64,000 bases of DNA, taken from Clostridia bacterium (GTDB lineage Bacteria; Bacillota; Clostridia; Acetivibrionales; DSM-27016). Shown piece after piece: positions 28,601 through 37,600 of the stretch. The position numbers and the translations under genes were made by a program. The stretch spans positions 1 through 64,000 of the forward strand of contig JAOAIJ010000023.1 in NCBI GenBank assembly GCA_026414765.1. Direction: 5' to 3'. Numbering within the stretch: the first letter of the stretch is position 1; every line of letters begins with the position of its first letter. Under the pieces are notes generated by a model. That model searched no databases and was not told the origin of the DNA. It saw nothing but the letters and a program-made list of their open reading frames with translations.

Positions 28601-29475
28601 GCGGGATAGATTTTAAAGCGCCAACTAATGAAGCTGAGATGAAACTGGTGGAACTGTGGCAAAAAGTACTGGGTATCGAAAGGGCAGGGATAAATGACAA
28701 CTTCTTCGATATCGGCGGAAACTCAATACTTCTTGTCCAGCTGCATGCACAGATAGAAAAGGTATATCCGGGAAAAGTAGCAATTACAGACCTCTTTTCC
28801 AACCCTACGATAGCCAAGCAGGCGGCTTTTATCAATAAGGACCGGGAAACAGGAAACACCTGCCTGCCAGTTTCAACACTTGTATTGCCTGAAGAGTTTT
28901 TCTTCAATGGGTATGGGGAAAATGAAGGTTCTACATTCCGATTCAGCCTTGGCAATGATTTGCTTGAAAAACTGGAAGTGATATCAAAGAAGGAAAGCGT
29001 GGAATTATGTGATATTCTTCTTTCCATGTATGCATACGTGTTTGCGGAATTTTCCGGGGAGAAGAGTTTAACTGTTCAGGCTGTGACAGAGAAAAACAAC
29101 ATAGTTACTCCTGTGAGTATAGACTTAGATACCATGGAAGGATTCACACAGCTGTTTGCAGCAGTAAGAAGAGAACAAAAAACTGAAGAGAATTCAAAAA
29201 AATACAACATAAGGGATGTCAGCAGAGTAGTTGTTGAAAAAGAAAAAGTATCGGTTATTCCTCTATTCTGCAAAAGGAGTCTGATAGCAGGAAATACCGG
29301 TCTTACAGATACATTTGATATAGTTCTTGAGATATTTGAAGAGGGTGGACATATATATTTCGCTCTTGAGTATAACGGCAAGCGTTTAAAAAGAGAAGCC
29401 ATGAAAGAACTTATAAACGGGTATTCAGAGTTGATTGAAATACTTACAGAAAAATATTTAAAGGGGGATATGTAA
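25678..29475 (+). CDS. NRPS module C(DCL)-A-T with unassigned C-terminal tail
   Basis: 1265 residues, 7 bases after the exporter. The condensation domain (about 15-440) opens with LTPLQEGMLFHYL and has HHIIYDGWS from His148; this opening is typical of DCL domains that accept a D-residue, agreeing with the upstream E domain. Adenylation spans about 455-960 (YTSGSTGNPKG, NTYGPTEC, RTGDLVRW). The pocket reads D-L-K-N-F-G-T-D-I-K, which I cannot assign with confidence. The carrier site is Ser1016 in IGGNSILL, of the type that faces PKS modules. About 215 further residues (1050-1265) contain no recognisable active site; they may be a truncated condensation-like or docking element handing the chain to the next protein's KS. 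Confidence 0.85.
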   Translation: MPEAKKLDRQNVEDILALTPLQEGMLFHYLNEPESEQYFEQLSLRLTGDISMERVKKAWNFVVETNEMLRTVFRWEAMEKPVQIVLKKQEIPFIEYDLREFESEDRRKAIDEIRAKDRKEKIRIDVCTFRIKMCRLDEHEYEMIISNHHIIYDGWSTGIILKEFLSAYKDFANFNEPIKQVKTKYKEFIRWYQRQDKEGQRDYWTKYMAGFEAKTQLPSYSINKERISSPGNFTHTLQSELTNEIRAFVRENQLTVANLLYCAWGILLQRYSNTGDVVFGTTVSGRTPHIRGIEEMIGLFINTIPLRVTEVDDEDILSFLKRIGSMLKEREEFEYTPLTDIKSYSKSSSREGLFDSIIVLSNYPLDEMLGKKDNIMSIDAYTMFEMTNFDLTVGVTVFDDISIKFIYNTGVFEDETVNKLAGHFINILSDMVRSSRKKLTEIEMLSEEEKGILFGFNNTNANYPKDRTVHQLFEEQVEKTPGSIALVFEDSVLTYSELNTKANKLAALLRKKGVRPGTLVGIMMERSPEMIIGILGILKAGGAYLPVDPNYPMNRIQLMLEDSKPPIILVKEGFERKAAFDEMQNCDVIMLDSICSIAADETVENPLNITGQDDMIYQIYTSGSTGNPKGAMIKSHSFVNLLNWFTKEFGISERDNILLIAPISFDLAQKNLYSSLIKGGKLCLFSPGLFDYNKMSELIQKENISIINCTPSAFYPLMDFNKDTGFKRLKSLRWVFLGGEPINVNKLTAWTKSSYYNARIVNTYGPTECTDIATFYTVDSELAEGSVTVPIGKPIHNTQVYVVDRDIRLLPVGVAGELCISGVGMGKGYYNAPELTQEKFVGCSYAESGRVYRTGDLVRWMPDGNIEFLGRIDHQVKIRGYRIELGDIEAELLSHSSIKEAVVIAREDFSGSKYLCAYIVSDIIMDSLSLKEFLAKQLPDYMIPAHFVLLDKLPLTPSGKINRNGLPAPDAAISSGIDFKAPTNEAEMKLVELWQKVLGIERAGINDNFFDIGGNSILLVQLHAQIEKVYPGKVAITDLFSNPTIAKQAAFINKDRETGNTCLPVSTLVLPEEFFFNGYGENEGSTFRFSLGNDLLEKLEVISKKESVELCDILLSMYAYVFAEFSGEKSLTVQAVTEKNNIVTPVSIDLDTMEGFTQLFAAVRREQKTEENSKKYNIRDVSRVVVEKEKVSVIPLFCKRSLIAGNTGLTDTFDIVLEIFEEGGHIYFALEYNGKRLKREAMKELINGYSELIEILTEKYLKGDM

Positions 29476-29476
29476 T

Positions 29477-30742
29477 ATGGAAAAAATCGCTTTATTATTT
29501 CCCGGACAGGGATCTCAATATGTGGGGATGGGGAAGGCGCTTTACGAACAATTTGCTGCTGCAAAGCAGACGTTTAACGAGGCAAATGAGGTATTGGGTT
29601 TTGATCTGAAAAACTTATGCTTTGAGGGCAGCATTGACGAACTGACAAAAACCGAAAATACACAGCCTGCGTTATTGACTGCAAGTGTGGCAGCTTTCAG
29701 AGTTTTTATGCAGGAGACAGGCATGATACCGGCATATTTAGCCGGACACAGCCTTGGAGAATTTTCTGCTTTAACTTGCGCGGGATGCATTAGGTTTTCT
29801 GATGCACTGAAAATCGTAAGGCAAAGAGGAAAGCTTATGCAGGAAGCTGCAGCTGCAAGTATGGGCGCTATGTCTGCTGTTATTGGGTTGGATAGAAAGA
29901 TTGTTGAAGAGGAGTGTAAAAAAGCTTGTGACAGTGAAAGCATTGTTGTGGTATCAAATTATAACTCTCCAGATCAGATAGTGGTTTCAGGACACAAAAA
30001 TGCAGTATCCAAGGCAGGAGACATATTGACAGGCCTGGGAGCGAGGGTAATGCCTCTCAAGGTCAGTGCGCCCTTCCATAGTCCTCTGATGAAGCCTGCA
30101 TCTGATAAGTTTGTAGAAGAGCTGATCAAGTACGAATATGGAAAGCTGGAATGGCCTGTTATGTCAAATGTCACTGCTTTGCCTTATACCGGAAGTGACG
30201 GGATTATAGAAAGTTTGAAACAGCAGATGGTCCAGGCCGTAAGGTGGCAGGAATCAATGGAATATTTAAAAAGCCAGGGAGTAACTGCTGCAATAGAATT
30301 AGGACCTCAGACAGTGGTAAAAAATCTTATGAAAAAAAATGCACCTAAGATAAAAGCATATGCCTATGATAAAGATGATGACAGGCAGGATTTGAAAAAA
30401 CTGTCTTTAGAGACCGGCATAAACAAAATAAAAGGGAAGAGTACTGTAAATCTGGTTACACGATGCCTGACTGCGGCCGTTACTACCAAAAATTCAAACT
30501 GGGATAATGAAGAATATCAGAAAGGGGTAATAGAACCCTATAAAAAAATACAAAAGATACAGGACGAGCTGGACAATGAAAACAGAGAACCAACACTTGA
30601 AGAAATGAGAGCTGCACTTGAAATGCTGCGTTCTGTATTAATAACTAAAAAATTGGCTGCTGCAGAACAGGTCGAGAGAATAAATGAAATATTGGATGAG
30701 ACGGGAACGCGCGACATCTTTCCTGATTTCAAAATAATATAG
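29477..30742 (+). CDS. Discrete malonyl-CoA:ACP transacylase (trans-AT) with C-terminal extension
   Basis: 421 residues against about 310 for FabD. FPGQGSQYVGMG begins at residue 8, the catalytic serine is Ser92 in GHSLGE, and His201 lies in SAPFHSP, the form usual for malonyl-specific enzymes. Both PKS proteins downstream lack AT domains, so this enzyme should load malonyl units on their ACPs from outside, as in trans-AT polyketide systems. Residues about 310-421 form a charged, helical extension (TRCLTAAVTTKNSNW...) that could be a docking or chaperone-like segment. The ATG lies one base after the stop of the preceding NRPS gene, with GGGGG inside that gene's end, indicating coupling. Confidence 0.88.
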   Translation: MEKIALLFPGQGSQYVGMGKALYEQFAAAKQTFNEANEVLGFDLKNLCFEGSIDELTKTENTQPALLTASVAAFRVFMQETGMIPAYLAGHSLGEFSALTCAGCIRFSDALKIVRQRGKLMQEAAAASMGAMSAVIGLDRKIVEEECKKACDSESIVVVSNYNSPDQIVVSGHKNAVSKAGDILTGLGARVMPLKVSAPFHSPLMKPASDKFVEELIKYEYGKLEWPVMSNVTALPYTGSDGIIESLKQQMVQAVRWQESMEYLKSQGVTAAIELGPQTVVKNLMKKNAPKIKAYAYDKDDDRQDLKKLSLETGINKIKGKSTVNLVTRCLTAAVTTKNSNWDNEEYQKGVIEPYKKIQKIQDELDNENREPTLEEMRAALEMLRSVLITKKLAAAEQVERINEILDETGTRDIFPDFKII

Positions 30743-30762
30743 CAGAACAGGGGGGAGCAGGG

Positions 30763-33700
30763 GTGCCAGGCTTTGATTCAATTAAGCTGAACAGAAGCAA
30801 ACAGAATACTGCTGTAGGGATAGAGGAAATATCAAGGAAATCAATAGCCATCATCGGAGCAGCTGTCAGGCTGCCTAAGGCTGATACAGCTGATGAGTTC
30901 TGGAAGAACTTAAGGGATGGAATTGACTGCGTAAGGATGATCCCTGAAACTAGAAAAGAAGATGTAGAACATTACTTTAATTATATTGACAGAAATAGAG
31001 TTGAAATAAAGTTTGGTGAAGCTGCTTATCTTGAAGAAATAGATAAATTCGACAATGCTTTTTTCAGACTGTCCCCAAAGGAAGCAAGCCTGATGGATCC
31101 AAACCAGAGAATTTTTCTGGAAACAGCATGGAGTGCGTTGGAAGACTCGGGGTATGGCGGCAAAAAGCTTATAGGCACCAGAACAGGAGTATATGTTGGA
31201 TATGGTTCTGATTGTGACTATAAAAAAATGATTTCTGAAATTGAACCTTCATCCCTTTCGCTTGCCGTACCTGGAAATTCAAAGCCTATTATAGCAAGCA
31301 GGATTTCATACCTTATGGATTTCAGGGGACCAAGCATGATGATAGATACAACATGCTCATCGTCTCTTGTGGCAGTACATACCGCATGTATGGCTATAAG
31401 GAATGGAGAATGCGATCTGGCAATAGCAGGAGGAATCCAGTTACACATTCTCCCCATAAGACAAGCCGAGATAGGGATTGAATCATCCGATGGAAGAGCA
31501 AAAACCTTTGATGACAATTCAGATGGTACAGGTACAGGTGAAGGGGCTGTGGCAATATTGTTGAAGCCCTTGAGTAATGCAATCAAGGATGGAGACAACA
31601 TATATGCAGTGATAAAAGGAAGTGCAGTAAATCAGGATGGAAGTTCTATCGGCATAACTGCTCCCAATGCTGCTGCTCAGGAAGATGTAATAGTAAGAGC
31701 ATGGAAGGATGCAGAGGTAAATCCTGAAACAATAACATACATAGAAGCTCACGGAACAGGAACCAAGCTTGGTGATCCGATTGAAATAGATGGTATACAG
31801 AGGGCGTTCAGTAAATTTACAGAAAGAAAAGCTTTCTGTGCGGTAGGTGCTGTTAAGACAAACATCGGGCATCTGGATAATACTGCTGGAATAGCGGGCC
31901 TGCTTAAAGCGGTGCTTTCACTAGGTAATGGGCAACTACCTCCTACCTTGCATTTTAAGCGGCCGAACCGCAAGATAGACTTTATAGGATCACCTGTATA
32001 CATAAATGAGAGGCTGTCAGAATGGAAAACAGCAGGTTTCCCAAAAAGATGCGGAGTAAGTTCGTTCGGATTAAGCGGCACAAATTGTCATGTTATTTTG
32101 GAAGAAGCCCCGGCTTTATCCAATGAGGTAAAAAGTGGCTGTGACGGCTTGAATGTCTTGGTACTATCGGCAAAAAGCCGTGCATCCCTGGAGGTATTGA
32201 TAGGCAATTATAATAAGCTCATTCAGGCAGAAAAGCTTCCTGAACTAAAGGATATATGTTATACAGCCGGGACGGGGCGGGGCCATTATTCATACAGGAT
32301 TGCTTTTATCGTAGAGGATATCGGGGACTTAAGACAAAAGCTAACCAGACTTCAGAGTGCAGAACTGGAAACCATAAAGGAAGAAAATATTTATTACCAA
32401 TGTCACAGAATAATACCTTCTGACAAGCCTTCACAGGAAAAGGAGTGTATTACCGAGCAAGAGGCTATAGAACTTGGTAATAAGGCAGCAGTAAAAATCA
32501 ATAGTTTTGTTGAGGGAAACAGACAGGATAAAAGCATTTTGCATGAAATATGCAGCTTGTATGTGAAAGGGGCAGACGTTGACTGGGAAAAGCTATATAC
32601 AGGACTGAGAACCAGAAAAGCAAGCCTTCCAGGATACCCGTTTGAACGTACCAGATGCTGGATTAATATACCACTCATAATGGCTGAAAAGGATAATTTT
32701 TTCTATAACATTGCATGGAAGCAGGAAGCTGCAGTCAACATAAGAAGAAAAGCAAAACAAGGGGCTGTATTATTAATCAGGGATGAAACAGATATAAGTG
32801 AAAAACTGGCAAAAAAATTTAAAGCTGACGGTGAGGAAGTTATAGAAGTCAGGATTGGGCAAGAATTCAAAAAAATCAGCCAAGACAGCTATGTGATTAG
32901 AATTGATAGTGAGAATATGAAAAAGCTCCTTAAGGATATTGGCGGGAAAAAGCTTTCTCAGATAATACATTTGCTTACTATTACGGATGCTGAAGAGGAA
33001 AAAGAACTTGAGAATCTGCTGCAAAGCCAGCAAAGGGGTGTAGACAGTCTTTTCCATTTAGTAAAAGTCCTTTTAGATAGTGGAATCAAGGATGGGGTGG
33101 ACATTTTTCTTGTTTCCCGTTGTGTAAATGAAGTTACCGGAAATGAGGAAAAGCTTAGTCCGGGAGGAGCGACACTGTTCGGGCTTGGCAGGGTAGTTGA
33201 TCAGGAGTATCCGATACTGAACTGTATGGGTATAGATATTGATACATTTACAACAGCGGAGGAAATTTATTCTGAGTTGCAGACAGATTCTGAAACTTTT
33301 TTAGTTGCTTACCGCGGCGGGAAAAGATATGTTGAAGAATTTGTAAAAGCAGAAATAATGGATTCTGAAATAAAAGAGACTCCCGTAAGAAGCAAGGGAG
33401 TATATCTAATAACCGGAGGAGCAGGAGGAATAGGAATTGAACTGGCAAAGTATCTTGCATCTAAAGGCAGTGTAAATATCGCATTGGTAAACCGTACAAA
33501 AATGCCTGAACACAAAGAATGGGAGGCTATACTGCGACAGGGCAATGATAAAAAGCTTTGCAGCAAGATAGGCAGTATGCTGGAGATTGAACAAAAAGGT
33601 TCTGTAGTGGAATGTCATAGTGCTGATGTATCGGACTATGATGAAATAAAGTCTGTAATAGGTTTGCTGAGGGAACGTTACGGAAATATAAACGGTATAA

Positions 33701-34656
33701 TTCACAGTGCTGGTGTGGCAGGAGACGGGTTTATAATCAGGAAAGAAAAAGATGATTTTGACAGGGTTATGCTTCCAAAGGTGAAAGGGACATGGCTTCT
33801 TGACAAGCTTACAGAATCGGATAATATGGATTTCTTTATATTGTGTTCGTCTACCAATACTATAATGGGAATACCGGGACAGGGCGATTATACAGCGGCA
33901 AACTCATATCTTGATGCATTTTCGTCATGCAGGAACAAAGCCGGGAAAAGGACACTTGCTGTAAAATGGCCTATATGGAAGGAAACAGGGATGGCATTGG
34001 AGTATGGAGCCATACAGGATACGCTGCTTAAAGCAATGTCAACAGCTAAGGTACTGAAAGCCTTTGACAAAGTACTAAACAGGGATATGAGCCTGGTTGT
34101 TATCGGAGAACTGAATTATGGAGGCTCAGTACACGGCAAAACGCTTAATGATGCACGGATAAGGATATCCAATGAAATAATTGTGGAGATGGATAAGCAC
34201 AGAAAAAATCCCGGACAGGTGCCGATACTTCAGGAATGCAGTGCTGATGAAGTTGTGTCGCTTAAAGGAAAGGATGATACCGACTACACCGATACAGAAC
34301 AGAGGATAGCAAATATCTGGAGAGCAGTGCTGGGCTTTGAAGAGCTAAATGTATATGATAATTTCTTTGAAATTGGGGGCGACTCCATTCTGGTTACCAG
34401 AGTACATGCACTTTTGGAAGAAAAATTCCCCGGAAAGACTACCATAACCGATCTTTTTGCATATCCGACAATTTCAAAACTTGCACAGCATATAAGCGGG
34501 GACAATGATGTGCCGGTGCAGGACAGCTCAAGTGAAAATTTTGAAGAGGATATGGAAAATGATATTCTAGGTTTACTGGATGAGATGGAAAAAGGAAATC
34601 TGTCATTAGAAAAAGCAATGAGTGACTTTGATCAATTGGGGTGGAAAAATGAATAA
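30763..34656 (+). CDS. Trans-AT polyketide synthase module KS-KR-ACP
   Basis: 1297 residues from a GTG preceded by GGGGGGAG. The ketosynthase (about 25-455) has Cys198 in TTCSSSL, His330 in HGTGTK and His370 in NIGH. After it comes a short linker ending in LPGYPFERTRCW and no acyltransferase. A ketoreductase follows with LITGGAGGIG near residue 880 and catalytic Tyr1043 in GDYTAAN. The ACP site is Ser1208 in IGGDSILV. The module should add one malonate unit to the aminoacyl chain from the NRPS and reduce it to the beta-hydroxy stage. It receives its chain across the protein boundary and overlaps the next gene by eight bases. Confidence 0.9.
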   Translation: MPGFDSIKLNRSKQNTAVGIEEISRKSIAIIGAAVRLPKADTADEFWKNLRDGIDCVRMIPETRKEDVEHYFNYIDRNRVEIKFGEAAYLEEIDKFDNAFFRLSPKEASLMDPNQRIFLETAWSALEDSGYGGKKLIGTRTGVYVGYGSDCDYKKMISEIEPSSLSLAVPGNSKPIIASRISYLMDFRGPSMMIDTTCSSSLVAVHTACMAIRNGECDLAIAGGIQLHILPIRQAEIGIESSDGRAKTFDDNSDGTGTGEGAVAILLKPLSNAIKDGDNIYAVIKGSAVNQDGSSIGITAPNAAAQEDVIVRAWKDAEVNPETITYIEAHGTGTKLGDPIEIDGIQRAFSKFTERKAFCAVGAVKTNIGHLDNTAGIAGLLKAVLSLGNGQLPPTLHFKRPNRKIDFIGSPVYINERLSEWKTAGFPKRCGVSSFGLSGTNCHVILEEAPALSNEVKSGCDGLNVLVLSAKSRASLEVLIGNYNKLIQAEKLPELKDICYTAGTGRGHYSYRIAFIVEDIGDLRQKLTRLQSAELETIKEENIYYQCHRIIPSDKPSQEKECITEQEAIELGNKAAVKINSFVEGNRQDKSILHEICSLYVKGADVDWEKLYTGLRTRKASLPGYPFERTRCWINIPLIMAEKDNFFYNIAWKQEAAVNIRRKAKQGAVLLIRDETDISEKLAKKFKADGEEVIEVRIGQEFKKISQDSYVIRIDSENMKKLLKDIGGKKLSQIIHLLTITDAEEEKELENLLQSQQRGVDSLFHLVKVLLDSGIKDGVDIFLVSRCVNEVTGNEEKLSPGGATLFGLGRVVDQEYPILNCMGIDIDTFTTAEEIYSELQTDSETFLVAYRGGKRYVEEFVKAEIMDSEIKETPVRSKGVYLITGGAGGIGIELAKYLASKGSVNIALVNRTKMPEHKEWEAILRQGNDKKLCSKIGSMLEIEQKGSVVECHSADVSDYDEIKSVIGLLRERYGNINGIIHSAGVAGDGFIIRKEKDDFDRVMLPKVKGTWLLDKLTESDNMDFFILCSSTNTIMGIPGQGDYTAANSYLDAFSSCRNKAGKRTLAVKWPIWKETGMALEYGAIQDTLLKAMSTAKVLKAFDKVLNRDMSLVVIGELNYGGSVHGKTLNDARIRISNEIIVEMDKHRKNPGQVPILQECSADEVVSLKGKDDTDYTDTEQRIANIWRAVLGFEELNVYDNFFEIGGDSILVTRVHALLEEKFPGKTTITDLFAYPTISKLAQHISGDNDVPVQDSSSENFEEDMENDILGLLDEMEKGNLSLEKAMSDFDQLGWKNE

Positions 34657-37600
34657 ATTTGCACGGTTAATTTTTGAAAGTGCTGCTGCTGGTAAGATTG
34701 AAAAGAATACGGCTGCTGAACTGCTTAAAACACTAAAGACAACTGAAATCAGGAAGAACGGGGATATAGCTATAATAGGCATGGCTGCGAGAATGCCTAT
34801 GGCAGATAACATAGATGAATTTTGGGAAAATCTAAAAAATGGAGTGGATTGTGTTACGGATTTTCCTGAAACAAGGCGGAAGGATATGGATGATTATCTC
34901 CGCTTTACAGGAGAAGGCGGAGAAGATAATAAATACTGTGAAGGCGCTTATCTGAGGGAAATAGATAAGTTTGACCATAGATTTTTCAGATTGTCACCAA
35001 GAGAAGCGAGTCTTATGAGTCCCAATCAGAGACTGTTTCTGGAGACCGCATGGGAAGCTGTTGAAGATGCAGGTTATGGCGGCGAAAAACTGGTAGGAAG
35101 CAGGACCGGGGTTTATATAGGATATATTGCAGATGCGATATATGACTATAAAAAGATTATTATGGATACAGACCCTGCTTTATTATCTGAGGCTTTTACC
35201 GGAAATGTAACTCCCATAACGGCTAGCAGAATTTCATACCTGCTGGATCTGAAGGGACCGAGTATGGCAATTGATACTGCATGTTCTTCTTCTTTGGTGG
35301 GTGTACACCTTGCTTGCAGGGCTATACAAGATGGCGAGTGTGACATGGCAATTGCCGGTGGTGTAAGGACCAACTTAATACGCTTGAAGGACCAGGTGAA
35401 ACTAGGGATAGAATCCTCTGACGGTAGGGCAAAGACATTTGATGATAGCTCAGATGGGACAGGTACGGGAGAAGGGGTTGCGGTTATACTTCTGAAGCCC
35501 CTGGAAAAAGCTCTCAAAGATGGCGATAACATATATGCAGTTATAAAGGGAAGCTCCGTCAATCAGGATGGAAGTTCTGTTGGTATTACTGCTCCAAATG
35601 TCCTTGCACAGGAGGAAGTAATAGTAAATGCATGGAAGGATGCCAATATCGACCCTGAAACTATAACATATATAGAGGCACACGGAACAGGAACCAAACT
35701 GGGTGATCCAATAGAAATAGATGGAATAAAAAGGGCTTTCAGAAGGTTTACCGACAAAAAGCAGTTTTGTGCAATAGGCTCCGTAAAGACCAATATAGGA
35801 CATCTTGATAATTCAGCGGGTATAGCTGGCTTGATAAAAGCTGTAATGGCACTTTATTACAAGCAGCTTCCTCCATCTATACATTTTAACAAACCAAACA
35901 GGAAAATTGATTTTACCGAATCGCCTGTATATGTAAATGACAGGCTGAAGGCCTGGGAGAAGCAGGATTATCCGAGACGCTGCGGAGTCAGTTCTTTCGG
36001 TTTGAGTGGTACAAACTGTCATATGGTTCTTGAGGAAGCTCCTGAAGCTAAATTAGAAGCAAAAAGGGATAAAAACAAAATTAATTTACTTGCACTTTCT
36101 GCAAAAAGCGATGAGGCCCTAAAAGCACTTCTGGAAAGGTATTCAGACTTTGCCGCTAAAAGCAGTTGCATGGAACTGGGAGACATCTGCTATTCTGCCA
36201 ACACTGGAAGGGGGCACTACAATAACAGGTTGGTTTTATTATTGAAAAGCAGGGAGGATTTAGAGGATAAAATCAGAATTTTGCTTGACCGCGGGTTAGA
36301 GGGCGTACAGGCAGAGGGAATATATTATGGTGAACATAAGATAGTAGCCGACAGCAGGAAGGTTGCAGAAAGCGGGGAAATTACCGAAGGGCATGTAAAG
36401 GAGCTTTCAAAGGAAGCAAGGGAAATAGTTTGCGAAATAGCAGACAGCAAAGATAATAGTGATGAAAAGTACAGCCAATTATGCGGATTGTATATTGCAG
36501 GAGCAGATATAGAATGGGATTTGCTTTACAGAAATGAGAAGATGAGAAGGATAAGCCTTCCCACATATCCATTTGAACGGAAAAGATGCTGGCTTGAAAT
36601 AAAAAAGAAAGCCCAAAAAGTGGCTGAAGCCGGAAAACAACTTGATTATCCTCTTCTGGACAGATATATAACCCAGTCCTTTAATCAGGAGATATACACG
36701 ACGAAATTCAGTGCCGAGAAATATTGGGCTCTAAACGAACACAGAGTCGGAGGCAACTGCGTACTTGTAGGAACAGCTTATCTTGAAATTGCAATAGAAG
36801 CGTGTAAAAAATACTTTCCGGACAATACTGTTGAATTAAGGGATGTATTGTTCCTTACACCTATGGTTGTATATGAAAACGAACCTGTTGAAGTGCAGAC
36901 AGTTATTAGAAAAGAAGATGGCCTATTTGAGTTTGTTGTAGCAAGCAAACTGACAGCTGGTGATAGCGGAGAAGATGTAACATGGGTAAAGCATGTGGAA
37001 GGCAAAATACTTGGCATTGACAGTAATATGCCTGAAAAGCTTTCTATAGAGGATATCAAAAAGCAATGCAGTGAAGGGTATTATGTACCTGATATGGATA
37101 ATTACAGTGATTCCAAGATTCTTGAATTTGGCCCCAGATGGAAAAATATAAGGGGAATGCACCTGGGTAAGAATGAGTCATTGTCATACATAGAGTTGTC
37201 TGACGAATTTACCGGTGAGCTGAAGGACTATATACTCTATCCGTCATTGCTGGATAATGCCCTTGCCACCAAAACAGTAGGAGACGGAAGCAGCGTATAC
37301 TTGCCGTTTTCCTATAAAAGCATACACGTTTATAAATCTATTCCCGCTAAATTCTACAGTTATGTCAGAATGAAGGGGATAGTAACTGAAAGGTCTGAAC
37401 TGCTCACTTTTGACGTGACTTTGCTAGATGTAACAGGGGCGGTTATTGTTGAGATTGAGGATTACTCACGTAAAAAGGTACACAACACCCGGATGATTTC
37501 AGGAAAGACGGCAGAAAGCAGCAGTGTTTACCATGAAATAGGCTGGATTGCCGATTCACCGGTATATGGGAGAGAAAAGCAATATGAAGGAAGCATACTG

